From positions 1 to 36,290 of the forward strand of contig JAAUQI010000008.1 in NCBI GenBank assembly GCA_012032345.1: 36,290 nucleotides of DNA, read 5' to 3'. Made by a program: the position numbers and the translations under genes. The notes beneath the pieces were generated by a model. The model saw only the letters and a list, made by a program, of their open reading frames with translations, was not told the DNA's origin and searched no databases. Below are positions 22,100-29,965 of the stretch, in pieces (position 1 is the first letter of the stretch; each line of letters opens with the position of its first letter). The DNA comes from Leptolyngbyaceae cyanobacterium RM1_1_2. Lineage in GTDB: Bacteria > Cyanobacteriota > Cyanobacteriia > Phormidesmidales > Phormidesmidaceae.

Positions 22100-24433
22100 A
22101 TGCTACAAACCAATTTAAAGGCCCAATTGAAAAGAGTTCCTCAGCATCTACTCAACCCGATACTCTTTGCAGTCGGTGTCACAGTGCTGCTGCCGCCCGA
22201 TGCGCTCAGCCAGGTTTTGCCCGATGCCAGCTTGGGAACCGAGACTTCAATCGTCACACCGGATGTTTTGATTGACGGGCGATCGGCAGAGCGCATTGAC
22301 GGCGGTGCCGTTCGCGGTACCAATCTGTTTCACAGTTTCTTGGAATTCAGCGTCAATAACGGCCAGCAGGTTTATTTTGCCAACCCGGTCGGTATTGACA
22401 CCATCTTGAGCCGCGTTACGGGCAGCAGCCCTTCTGAAATTTTAGGCACGCTCGGGGTAGCAGGCAGCGCCGACCTGTTTTTGCTCAATCCCAACGGCAT
22501 TCTTTTTGGCCCTGAAGCCAGACTCGACATTAGCGGTTCTTTTTTTGCCAGCACCGCCAGCGCCGTTACTTTTGCCGACGGCAGCGAGTTTAGCGCCACC
22601 CAACCCCAAAATCCGCTGCTGAGTATCAGCGTACTGCCCGGTGTGCAGCCCGGTATACAGGCAGTGGGAAATTTGACCAACCAAGGGAGCTTAGCCGTTG
22701 GCGCTGGTGAAACCCTAACGCTGTGGGGAGACACCACTACCAACACTGGCAGCCTGAGCGCGCCGGGGGGGACAGTGCAGCTTTTGGGCAACACGCTTAA
22801 CCTAATCGAAGCTACCCATATTGATGTTTCTAGCGACACAGGCGGTGGCGCTGTCTTAGTGGGGGGCGACTATCCCAGACGAGACACTGTACCGACGGCG
22901 CGGCAAGTGACTGTCGGCCCGGGGGCCACCATTTCTGCCGATGCTCGCACCAGCGGTAATGGCGGTCGGGTGATTATTTGGGCAGAAGAAATTGCTAATG
23001 TCGCAGGTACTTTGACGGCTAAAGGCGGCGCGATCGCGGGCAATGGCGGCCTGATTGAAACCTCTAGCGGCCAGTCTCTCAGCCTCAATTTTGCCAATGT
23101 GCCGCAGGCCAGCGCCCCTCACGGCACAGCCGGACTCTGGCTAATCGACCCCACCGACATTACTATTGTCGAGAGCATCTCACCGTCCCCCCCGTTCCTG
23201 AGCGGCACCCCCTTGACTAATACAGCCAATACAATCCTGGCCAGCGACATCACCACGGCGCTAGAGGAAGGCAGCAGCGTCACAATTACGACTAATATTG
23301 GCGGCACTGAGGCTGGTGACATCATGCTAGACGCGCCCCTTTTAGCCACTCTATTCGCTGGTTCAGGTAGCCAGGAGCTGAGGCTAGAAGCCAGCAACAA
23401 CATCATTTTGAATCAGACAATTGAGGTTTCTTCTTTTGAACCCGTCTTAAACGTTTTCCTGAATGCTGATAACAATATTGTGCTCAACAGCGGTAGCGTC
23501 ATCAGAAATTCCAACCTGGGGTCGAGAGCCAGCAACGTAACGCTGCAGGCGGGCAACAGTATCTTGTTGAGTAATAGCAGCGTTGATGCCTCTACAACCA
23601 GCGGTATCGCCGGTAGCGTTGAACTGCGCGCTGGCAGTGAGATCAGCTTAAGCGCGGCAAGTGCCATCAATACCTCTAGCAGCGGTGGCACAGCCGGAAA
23701 CATTTCACTACAGGCTGATACGCTGGTTTTGAGCAACGCCAGCTTACTCTCTGAGGCAGAAGATAGCGTGGGCGGTAACATTGCGCTGCACTTAGAGCGG
23801 CTACTGCTAATCCGCCAGGGTAGCCAAATCTCAACCCTAGCAACTGGCACTGCCCTCGATCGCTCCGACGGCAATATCAGCATTACGGCACCCATTGTCG
23901 TCGCCGTCCCGCTAGAGAACAGCGACATTATTGCCAGGGCTAGTCAAGGCGGCAACGTCGCCATTGACGCCGCTGGCGGTATCTATGGCTTTACCATTCA
24001 AGATACTCTAGATCCCCGCAGCGACCCCAGCAATAACATCACCGCCACCGGGCAGGTCGTGATTGAAATTCCTGACGTTGACCCCAATCGGGGACTGATT
24101 GAGCTACCCGCAAGTCTAGCTGACGCGACCGACCAAATTGCCCAAGGATGTGGCTCAACCAGTAACACAGCCGCCCAGCAGCAAGGCAGGTTTGTGATTA
24201 CGGGGCGCGGTGGCTTACCGTTACAGCCTGGAGATGCGATCGCGGCAGATGCCGTCTCTGTTCCCTGGGTCAGCCCTCCACCTACTCGTTTAGATCAGGG
24301 GCCAGAAAGGTCTATAGAGACTGAAGATGAGCTGCGGAGCGCTGCCGCACCCGCCTTGCCTCAGCTCGATTTCCAAGGGCTTTGTATCAGAGAGCTGAAC
24401 CCTGAGGTAACGGGCACTACGGACGGGTTGTAG
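22100..24433 (+). CDS. Two-partner-secretion exoprotein, copy 2
   Basis: A 777-aa paralogue of the preceding gene product. A signal peptide (about 1-38) is followed by the same TPS domain: GGAVRGTNLFHSFLEFSV, VYFANPVGIDTILSRVTG and DLFLLNPNGILFGPEA. The beta-helix repeats are Ser/Asn/Gly-rich, and GLWLIDPTDI matches the first copy's GLWLIDPENV. The C-terminal block has a Cys (GCGS), VITGRGGLP and PWVSPPP. Unlike copy 1 it has no acidic tandem repeat, and it extends another 50 residues ending in a second Cys. It is likely exported through a TpsB pore encoded elsewhere, for adhesion or surface structure. Its last 17 bp overlap the 3' end of the opposing pentapeptide gene. Confidence 0.9.
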   Translation: MLQTNLKAQLKRVPQHLLNPILFAVGVTVLLPPDALSQVLPDASLGTETSIVTPDVLIDGRSAERIDGGAVRGTNLFHSFLEFSVNNGQQVYFANPVGIDTILSRVTGSSPSEILGTLGVAGSADLFLLNPNGILFGPEARLDISGSFFASTASAVTFADGSEFSATQPQNPLLSISVLPGVQPGIQAVGNLTNQGSLAVGAGETLTLWGDTTTNTGSLSAPGGTVQLLGNTLNLIEATHIDVSSDTGGGAVLVGGDYPRRDTVPTARQVTVGPGATISADARTSGNGGRVIIWAEEIANVAGTLTAKGGAIAGNGGLIETSSGQSLSLNFANVPQASAPHGTAGLWLIDPTDITIVESISPSPPFLSGTPLTNTANTILASDITTALEEGSSVTITTNIGGTEAGDIMLDAPLLATLFAGSGSQELRLEASNNIILNQTIEVSSFEPVLNVFLNADNNIVLNSGSVIRNSNLGSRASNVTLQAGNSILLSNSSVDASTTSGIAGSVELRAGSEISLSAASAINTSSSGGTAGNISLQADTLVLSNASLLSEAEDSVGGNIALHLERLLLIRQGSQISTLATGTALDRSDGNISITAPIVVAVPLENSDIIARASQGGNVAIDAAGGIYGFTIQDTLDPRSDPSNNITATGQVVIEIPDVDPNRGLIELPASLADATDQIAQGCGSTSNTAAQQQGRFVITGRGGLPLQPGDAIAADAVSVPWVSPPPTRLDQGPERSIETEDELRSAAAPALPQLDFQGLCIRELNPEVTGTTDGL

Positions 24434-25049
24434 TAAAGCAAATTTCGACCTGTGAGTCCTCAGTAGGGTTGCAGCTAGTGTTGCGCAAGTTACTCCAAGG
24501 GGTGCTACCACGAGTACGCTTTACGTTAATCCATTGAGTATTGCTCCAGTTGACGGCAGTCTGATTGACCCCGGTCAAGTCTACATTTTGCAAGGTGGCA
24601 TTAGTAAAAATAACATTGTCCAGCACCGCACCCTTGAGATTGACATTAGTTAGCGTAGCGCCGCTCAAAAAAATTCTGGTCAGGTTAGCCCCGACTAGGG
24701 TAACACCGTTTAGCTGTGAGTTATTGAGGACGGTGCGACTGATGCTAAACCCATTCAAGTTTAGAGGCCCCAGGGTAATGTTATTGCAAACGACTCCTTG
24801 CCAGGTTCTACCGTTAACAACGCCCTGATTTCGACACTGGCTCAAGAAACTAGAAACGCCGTTCTCGTCGTTGTCATCATCTGAGCTGAGTAAAATGCTT
24901 TCGGCCCTGCCTTGCGGCTGGAAAGTTTCGCTCTCCTGAGTGAACTGATAAGATGCAGTAGAGCTGTTGGCGATCGCCTCTACAGACACGACAGCTAAAA
25001 TAGCCAGACTGGTCAGGGCAGTAGACAAGGCAAAGTTAGTCAGCTTCAT
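24417..25049 (-). CDS. Exported pentapeptide-repeat protein
   Basis: A 210-aa protein. A signal peptide (1-28, ending VEAIANS) is followed by a polar acidic region (SSDDDNDENG), a Cys pair (SQC and VVC), and about ten tandem pentapeptides of the A(N/D)LxX type between residues about 95 and 170 (LNGVTLVGANLTRIFLSGA and onward). A C-terminal tail carries two more Cys (TSCNP and EICF). Such repeats fold into a right-handed four-sided beta-helix. The four Cys outside the helix may form disulfides in the periplasm. Function unknown. The gene converges on exoprotein copy 2 and overlaps it by 17 bp at the stop codons. Confidence 0.87.
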   Translation of the reverse strand: MKLTNFALSTALTSLAILAVVSVEAIANSSTASYQFTQESETFQPQGRAESILLSSDDDNDENGVSSFLSQCRNQGVVNGRTWQGVVCNNITLGPLNLNGFSISRTVLNNSQLNGVTLVGANLTRIFLSGATLTNVNLKGAVLDNVIFTNATLQNVDLTGVNQTAVNWSNTQWINVKRTRGSTPWSNLRNTSCNPTEDSQVEICFTTTRP

Positions 25050-25149
25050 GATCGTTTTCCAAGAACTTAGGTATTTTTGCGGAGGCTACATCAAGCTTAA
25101 TTTTTCCATCGCTGAAACTCTGAGAACTTTATGCAGGTTCACAGTTATT

Positions 25150-26100
25150 TCACACACTGCGTGATGACTCCCCGGAGCCGCTCAGCATAGGGGGCGGCGG
25201 ACAGGTAAAGGCGATCGCCTGTTGAGTGCCGGGGTGAACAAACCCTAGCTGATAGGCGTGCAGATGATAGCCGCAGTCTCCGGGCACCGCTAGTTTGAGC
25301 TGATTGTCTGCTGTTTGGGGATGGGGAACTCCGCCTGCTACATATAGCGGATCGCTCACCAGCGGATGCCCCACGGCGGCTAAATGAATGCGAATCTGGT
25401 GGGGACGTCCGGTTTGAATGCTGACCTCAAGCAGCGTAGACTCGTCCCGCCGCTGCACTACCTGACATTCGCTGTAGGCGGCTTTGCCCCCGGCCACAGC
25501 CCCATAGACATGCCCCAAAACCGGATAGGGAATTTTGCCGATGGGCTGGTCAATTGTGAAGCGATCGCCTGAAATTTGACCCTGTACCAGCGCCCGGTAA
25601 ACTTTGTGCATTGGGCGCTGGCCTGCGGTCGAATGGCGCATTTGCTGACTGAGGTGAGATCTAGCTCTAGGCGATCGCGCCAGCAAAAGCAGCCCCGACG
25701 TGCCCCGCCCCAGCCGATGAATCGGGAAAGCCTGAGGATAGTCAGCCTTGATTTGCCACAGCAGCGTATGTTCTAAAAAGCCACCCCCCGGCAGTACCGG
25801 CAGACCCGCAGGCTTATTAACCACCAAAATATCGGCATCTTCGTGCAGCAGCGCCAACGCCAGCGGCACGACAGGCTCCTCCCAGCCGGGGCGGTGATAG
25901 GTCAGATGCTGCCCGGTCTGCAGCAGGCTCTCAGCCGCCGCGCTCTGGCCCTCTACTAGAATCTGGCCTGATGCAATGCGGCTGTGCCAGTCAGCACGGC
26001 TAGAGTGAGCGTAGCGCTGCGTGTAGTAGTCCAGCAGCGTTTGCCCAGCGGCGGCTGACGGCACTTGCTCTTGATAAGTCCAGCCCTGGTTCATCAGCAC
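25150..26100 (-). CDS. RluA-family pseudouridine synthase with Gly at the catalytic Asp position
   Basis: A 316-aa protein with the RluA fold: an S4-like N-terminal region (DWHSRIASGQILVEG, 38-51), motif I ILVVNKPAGLPVLP (91-104), motif II FPIHRLGRGTSGLLLLAR (125-142), a strand block HKVYRALVQG, and motif III LLEVSIQTGRPHQIRIHLAAVGHPLVSDPLY. Motif II normally reads HRLDxxTSG, and its Asp is the nucleophile. Here residue 131 is Gly, confirmed from the bases. I recall HRLGRGTSG from plant organelle relatives, so this may be a distinct subgroup rather than a broken enzyme. It could still bind rRNA or tRNA without modifying it, or use another residue. The ORF is otherwise intact. Confidence 0.88.
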   Translation of the reverse strand: MLMNQGWTYQEQVPSAAAGQTLLDYYTQRYAHSSRADWHSRIASGQILVEGQSAAAESLLQTGQHLTYHRPGWEEPVVPLALALLHEDADILVVNKPAGLPVLPGGGFLEHTLLWQIKADYPQAFPIHRLGRGTSGLLLLARSPRARSHLSQQMRHSTAGQRPMHKVYRALVQGQISGDRFTIDQPIGKIPYPVLGHVYGAVAGGKAAYSECQVVQRRDESTLLEVSIQTGRPHQIRIHLAAVGHPLVSDPLYVAGGVPHPQTADNQLKLAVPGDCGYHLHAYQLGFVHPGTQQAIAFTCPPPPMLSGSGESSRSV

Positions 26101-26179
26101 TTTTAGCTAAAGGGGTGTTCCTGTGCTTGTATCCTGGCATGATGGGGACTGGAGTTGAAAGGATGAGGACAAACAATCT

Positions 26180-26416
26180 ATGCGATGTGCGGTGATTAGT
26201 CGAGCGGGGCAGGTCTTGGCCAATGGTCGTCTGATGCTCCATGAAACTGAAACAGGCGATCTGCGTTTGGATTTAGCCACTGATGGCGGTCGCCTTTTAG
26301 AAGGCGGACTGATTGACCCCGATGGTGATATGGGCGCAGCCAGCGAGGGACTTTCGCAGCGTTTTTTTGAGGTTTGGGGTATGAGCGACCTGATTTTGCA
26401 GGTGACGGTACGCTAG
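26180..26416 (+). CDS. Small hypothetical protein (78 aa)
   Basis: A compact 78-aa frame without membrane segments, with alternating strand-like pattern (RCAVISRAGQVLANGRLML, DLRLDLATDGG, MSDLILQVTVR) and acidic character. GAGGAC about 12 bases before the ATG is a poor Shine-Dalgarno match. It fits tightly between the divergent RluA-like gene and the converging methyltransferase gene, with which it shares the last four bases. Amino-acid composition looks like a real protein, but I recognise no family. Confidence 0.55.
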   Translation: MRCAVISRAGQVLANGRLMLHETETGDLRLDLATDGGRLLEGGLIDPDGDMGAASEGLSQRFFEVWGMSDLILQVTVR

Positions 26417-27072
26417 CGACGCTGAAAAACGACGGAGAGGTTGTTGGCGGGCATGGTAACCGTTTTGAGTAAATCAAGCTGATGCTGCTGGGCGATCGCA
26501 CTGACCTCAGCCAGATCACGAACGCCCCATTGCGGGTTTCTGGCCTGCAGGCTAGCGTCAAAAGCCGCATTGCTAGGAGCGGTGTGCTCAGCGTTTTGCT
26601 TGAAGGGGCCGTAGAGATAAAGTACTCCCCCAGCAGGCAAAATGCGCTCGGCCCCCGCCATCAACCCCAAACAGGCTGACCAAGGGGCAATGTGAATCAT
26701 GTTGATGTTGACAATCGCGGCGATCGGCTGCTGTTGTAGGTTCAACCGGCGCAGCAGCTCAGGCAGAGGATCTTGCTCAACGGGCCACTGCACCTCGCGC
26801 ACATCTAGCACCAGCGGCCCGTAGAGGTTGTCTGTTTTGCACTCAGTCTGCCAGGCTGTAATGCTGGCGCGGGCCGTGGGGTCTGGATCAGAAGTAATCC
26901 ACGTCAGCGATCGCAGCCTCGGCGCTAAGAAAACCGCGTGCTCTCCCGTACCGCTAGAAATTTCTAACACTGTGCCCCTTGAGGGCAGTACCTGCTGCAG
27001 AATGTGTAAAATTGGCTCCCGGTTGCGCTGGGTAGCCGGGGCATACTGACGGGCATCGACAGGCTGAGACAT
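26413..27072 (-). CDS. DUF938 family SAM-dependent methyltransferase-like protein
   Basis: A 219-aa protein with a Rossmann methyltransferase core. The N-terminal signature is QYAPATQRNREPIL. The SAM-binding motif I LEISSGTGEHAVFLA is at 37-51, then TWITSDPDP, LVLDVREVQWP, and the DUF938-typical INMIHIAPWSACLGLMAGA and LYLYGPFK. The end, ANNLSVVFQRR, matches the family's usual finish. Substrate unknown. Overlaps the opposing 78-aa frame by 4 bp at the stops. The start ATG sits about 55 bp left of the decayed region. Confidence 0.9.
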   Translation of the reverse strand: MSQPVDARQYAPATQRNREPILHILQQVLPSRGTVLEISSGTGEHAVFLAPRLRSLTWITSDPDPTARASITAWQTECKTDNLYGPLVLDVREVQWPVEQDPLPELLRRLNLQQQPIAAIVNINMIHIAPWSACLGLMAGAERILPAGGVLYLYGPFKQNAEHTAPSNAAFDASLQARNPQWGVRDLAEVSAIAQQHQLDLLKTVTMPANNLSVVFQRR

Positions 27073-27199
27073 GGGACAAAAAAGTTTGGGGATATCTGAC
27101 TATTCTCATGCTTTTGATAGCTCTCCCAGCAGAGGCCATGCTATTAACATTCGTAAACAGTATGAGACCCTAAGCTCAAATGCAGAGCTTGAACCTTAG
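27073..27199. other. Intergenic spacer before the decayed region
   Basis: About 125 bp that should hold the methyltransferase gene's promoter (leftward). No supported gene, repeat or hairpin. The frame of the following remnant is closed here by TAG at 27197-27199. Confidence 0.5.
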
Positions 27200-27495
27200 A
27201 AACCCATTTTTCAGCTGAAGCAGCCGCTGCTCAAACCGCAGGATCGCCAAGGCGTTTTCACCTGCGCTGGGGCGGCGATCGCGCTTTTGTCAATACCTAC
27301 TACACTCGGCTAGATCAGGCACTGATTTTGTGGGGCTGGTGCGTGCTGGTGATTTCTACCATCGCTCAGTTTTCGCCCGTTGACTGGTATTTGCAGGCGA
27401 TCGCCTAGTTAAGCCTTTCGGCAATTGCTCTGCTGATCACCAACTGGCTGACCTAGCGGTGGGCACAGGCAAAAGACCTGCGCTGGATTATTTAA
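27200..27495 (+). pseudogene. Remnant of a small membrane protein gene
   Basis: One frame gives KPIFQLKQPLLKPQDRQGVFT up to about 27272. The reading then continues only after a one-base shift as RWGGDRAFVNTYYTRLDQ, followed by the membrane-like ALILWGWCVLVISTIAQF and SPVDWYLQAIA. Next comes TAG (27406-27408), then LSLSAIALLITNWLT, a second TAG (27454-27456), and RWAQAKDLRWII before TAA. Restoring one G in ...CACCTG-CGCTGG... gives a continuous FTWRWGGDRAF, the form I would expect in cyanobacterial relatives. One frameshift, two internal stops, no start codon and a truncated end make this a decayed gene. Confidence 0.75.
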
Positions 27496-27679
27496 TCCAA
27501 GGAGGAGTTGCTCAAGAACTAATCAGATTAAAGAATACGAACAGCGCTCAAGTGAAAGCGTCCCATAAATCTACGGAATCAGAATCTGCTATTGACCTAG
27601 AAAAGGGAAAAGATTATTACTTGTGCAAAATAATACATACAGTAGGAAATACTGCTCCATAACAAACGTAACCGTCCGT
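27496..27679. other. Degenerate, AT-richer spacer
   Basis: No supported gene. GGAGGAG at 27501-27507 looks like a Shine-Dalgarno sequence but no plausible frame follows. The stretch is visibly richer in A and T than the surroundings, which fits non-coding or imported sequence. Confidence 0.4.
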
Positions 27680-28036
27680 GGCGTTAATTTTATGCAATCA
27701 AACAGGGAGGCTCTTTTCCGGTCTGTGCTGCCAACAGGCTCAAGCGAGGACATCGAGAACATTTTCGCCCTGAGCTTGGAACAAGGTGGTGACGGTCATC
27801 AATCGGGCAATAAACTGACTGCCACTCCGAGCTTGAGAACCGAAAACGAAGTTTATACAATGCCCTTTAATTTGAGCGGGCATCCTGCTGTAGTCATTCC
27901 GATTGGACAAACTCAGAATGGATTACCGATCGGGATGCAAATTGCTGGAAAACGATGGCGGGAAATGGAATTTTTGGAGATTGCTTAAGAATTAGATAAA
28001 CTGGTTGACGACTTCCACAATCTATTAGGCTATTGA
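27680..28036 (+). pseudogene. Amidase C-terminal remnant
   Basis: The open frame ends with a clear amidase-signature-family C-terminus: YTMPFNLSGHPAVVIPIGQ, then LPIGMQIAGKRWREMEFLEIA. It is stopped by TAA at 27986-27988, after which the same frame reads ELDKLVDDFHN and LLGY, the usual end of such enzymes. A CAA-to-TAA change would explain the stop. The part before YTMPF (REALFRSVLP, FALSLEQGGDG) is short and does not contain the Ser-cisSer-Lys catalytic region, so most of the gene is missing. Only the tail is left, probably after an internal or upstream deletion. Confidence 0.7.
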
Positions 28037-28055
28037 AATTAGCGTGAGTTGCCAT

Positions 28056-28142
28056 GCTGCCCAACACTGCACTGCAATGGACGGAACAGAGATTTTGCCA
28101 AGGAGTCGAAGGTCATCTGCTGCTAAACTCAACCGATTATGA
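28056..28142 (+). repeat. attC-like (integron cassette recombination site-like) sequence
   Basis: The left side TGCCCAACACTGCACTGCA followed by ATGGACGG resembles the first half of attC sites (GCCCAAC...GCAGCGGACG). The right side GCTAAACTCAACCGATTATG resembles the second half (GCTGAACTCAACCGTTATGC). The outer ends and internal pairing are imperfect, so it is either decayed or a chance match. It ends at the start codon of the VOC gene, the arrangement seen between gene cassettes. Confidence 0.35.
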
Positions 28143-28534
28143 ATATCAAAACTGCTTACACCCGGCTCTTAGTACAAGACCTTGAGGCTTGCTTTCATTT
28201 TTACCGCGACACTATGGGTTTTGAGGTCGTGATGGATGAGAGGCGCGATGGCTACGCAGAATTCGCTGTGGCCAATATGCGCTTAGCCCTGTTTCGACGA
28301 GAAGAAATGGCAGGGATTATCCACACGACAGAAATGCCTGCTGACGCTAAAAGCCAGGATCGAGTTGTCTTGATCTTCACGGTGAGCGATCTAGACGAGA
28401 TCTGTGAGAAGTTAAAGCATGAAGGCACTGTGTTTGCATCAGAACCCATGAAAAATGCTAATTTTGATCTAAAAATTGCTTATATCCGCGATCCAGATGG
28501 TAACTTAATAGGCCTGTTCGAGAATTTGGCCTAA
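28139..28534 (+). CDS. VOC (glyoxalase/bleomycin-resistance) superfamily protein
   Basis: A 131-aa protein with two beta-alpha-beta-beta-beta modules. Module 1 runs from YTRLLVQDLEACFHFYRDTMGFEV to MRLALFRREEM; module 2 runs from VVLIFTVSDLDEICEKLKHEG to IAYIRDPDGNLIGLFENLA. Members are lyases, dioxygenases, isomerases or drug-binding proteins. The first metal-ligand position (usually His in the opening strand) is not His, and the Glu usually found in NLIELF is Gly here. It may therefore be a metal-free binding protein or use other ligands. Less GC-rich than its neighbours and immediately preceded by an attC-like sequence, so possibly acquired as a cassette. Its stop is 3 bp from the converging TPR gene. 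Confidence 0.88.
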   Translation: MNIKTAYTRLLVQDLEACFHFYRDTMGFEVVMDERRDGYAEFAVANMRLALFRREEMAGIIHTTEMPADAKSQDRVVLIFTVSDLDEICEKLKHEGTVFASEPMKNANFDLKIAYIRDPDGNLIGLFENLA

Positions 28535-28537
28535 AGT

Positions 28538-29356
28538 CTAGCCCAGCTTCAAAAACTTCTCAAGGGCTGTAATCATAGCCGGTGGCCAGCGTCGGGTTTG
28601 GGCTACCCAGTCGAGATCTTTGTAGCGCCCGTCTAAACCTGCAGCCGCTACCCAGTGGCTCTCGGCTTCGCCGTGCTGGCCTGCCTGCCACAAAACGGCT
28701 GTTAGAGCGGCTCTGGCATCGGCAAACTGCGGATATTTGCGCACCAGGTTACGGAGCTGGCGCAAGGCTTCTGAAGTATTGCCTATTTGGTAAAGGGCCA
28801 GAGCATGGTTGATCCGAGCAAAGGAAAAGCCAGGTTCTAGATCAACTGCGCTTTGATAATCAGCGATCGCATTCTCCCATTCCCCTAAACCCGCTTGAGC
28901 ATTGCCCCGGTTGTTGTAAGCAGCGGCGTCTTCAGGGTCAAGGGCCAAAATTGTGTTGTAGTCGGCGATCGCTTTTTGCCACTGGCCTAAGCCTTCGTAA
29001 GCAGCCCCCCGATTTAGATAGGGATCAGGCGCGTCAGGGGCCAGATCAATGGCCTGATCAAAGTCAGCGATCGCTTCCTCTAGTCGGTTTTGACTGACTC
29101 TGACGCTGCCGCGATTGCTCCAGAGCGCGGCAGCGTCTGGCAGTAGCTCTAGTAGCTGAGTCCAGTAGTCTGCCGCCGCCTCAAACTGGCCTGTTTGAGT
29201 GGCGGCAAATGCCTCTTGCCGCAGGTGCGCAATTGTGTCTATTTGCTCATCTGAAAGCTGCTCCAGATTGGGTGAACTGTAAGCTTCAGCCGAAGCTGAG
29301 GTTATTCCTGCTAGTGCCAGTATCAGAACCAACACAGCCGCAAGCCAAAAGCGCAT
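28538..29356 (-). CDS. Exported tetratricopeptide-repeat protein (lumen/periplasm)
   Basis: A 272-aa protein. A signal peptide (1-24, ending ITSASAEA) is followed by five or so canonical TPR units (about 45-235). Consensus positions are clear in LWSNRGSVRVSQNRLEEAIADF, PYLNRGAAYEGLGQWQKAIADY, AYNNRGNAQAGLGEWENAIADY and a degenerate ALYQIGNTSEALRQL. The C-terminus (DWVAQTRRWPPAMITALEKFLKL) is a conserved-looking cap. Probably a scaffold for assembly of membrane complexes in the lumen or periplasm; no named homologue can be fixed. It is the last of a leftward run after the small zinc-ribbon gene. Confidence 0.85.
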   Translation of the reverse strand: MRFWLAAVLVLILALAGITSASAEAYSSPNLEQLSDEQIDTIAHLRQEAFAATQTGQFEAAADYWTQLLELLPDAAALWSNRGSVRVSQNRLEEAIADFDQAIDLAPDAPDPYLNRGAAYEGLGQWQKAIADYNTILALDPEDAAAYNNRGNAQAGLGEWENAIADYQSAVDLEPGFSFARINHALALYQIGNTSEALRQLRNLVRKYPQFADARAALTAVLWQAGQHGEAESHWVAAAGLDGRYKDLDWVAQTRRWPPAMITALEKFLKLG

Positions 29357-29445
29357 AGCGTGATTATTTAGTCATCTCTCTTAGCTTAGCGCTGGTTGCC
29401 TCTAAGCTTGGGGTAGGTAATCTCAAATCCTTTTGTAAGCACGCC

Positions 29446-29838
29446 TCAATCTCGTTCAGAGGGCGGTAGCTCTACAGCTTCAACATTAACTTCTACCGCA
29501 TCAATATCAATAATCCCCTCTGAGACGACGCGCTTAAACTGATTAGCCTCGGCTTTGAGCTGGGTACCACAGTTTAGACAAGTTGCTTGCATACCGCTGA
29601 CGCCGGTCACCTCAGCATTGCACACTGGGCACTGGGCCACTACTAGGTTGCGACGCAGCCACCAGCGAAATCCTAAAAACGCCACCACAGGTGCCAGAAC
29701 TAGTAAAACCATTAATACCAAAAAAGACTTGATCAACCATCCCAGCCCCAAGGCACCCAGCAGCCAGACTGTGGCAAAGAGGGTCAGCCAGCAGCCTAGC
29801 CCTGAGAAGTTTAGCTGTCTAAGGTCATTTTGGTTCAC
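29446..29838 (-). CDS. Small membrane protein with zinc ribbon
   Basis: A 130-aa protein. Two close membrane helices (about 13-34 and 37-58) are followed by a cytoplasmic or lumenal zinc ribbon with CPVC (69-72) and CLNC (87-90), then an acidic tail. The layout looks like a membrane-bound metal-binding or protein-docking module. I know of no established function. It is read leftward, 90 bp before the TPR gene. Confidence 0.78.
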   Translation of the reverse strand: MNQNDLRQLNFSGLGCWLTLFATVWLLGALGLGWLIKSFLVLMVLLVLAPVVAFLGFRWWLRRNLVVAQCPVCNAEVTGVSGMQATCLNCGTQLKAEANQFKRVVSEGIIDIDAVEVNVEAVELPPSERD

Positions 29839-29965
29839 GGCGAAATCCTGACGAACGATAAGCTGATGAACGAATCTGTTCAGTTCCTTCAGGATAAAGC
29901 AGTCTACCGGCCTACAGACAGTCGTGAATTACCTACCTTAATACGGCAATTCTCAAAGCGATCGC
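29839..29965. other. Spacer with inverted repeat
   Basis: ATCCTGA (about 29848-29854) and TCAGGAT (29889-29895) are perfect 7-bp complements 34 bp apart. The segment lies after the glycosyltransferase gene and before the zinc-ribbon gene and may act in termination of the first or leader folding of the second. No T-run. Confidence 0.35.

Noticed and set aside
22372-23122. Several minus-strand frames of 80-155 aa under exoprotein copy 2
   Set aside because: All are antisense to a well-supported secreted protein; repetitive GC-rich coding leaves long open shadows.
27459-27662. 67-aa plus-strand frame in the decayed region
   Set aside because: Starts with GTG inside the membrane-protein remnant, has no domain, no Shine-Dalgarno sequence and unusual composition.
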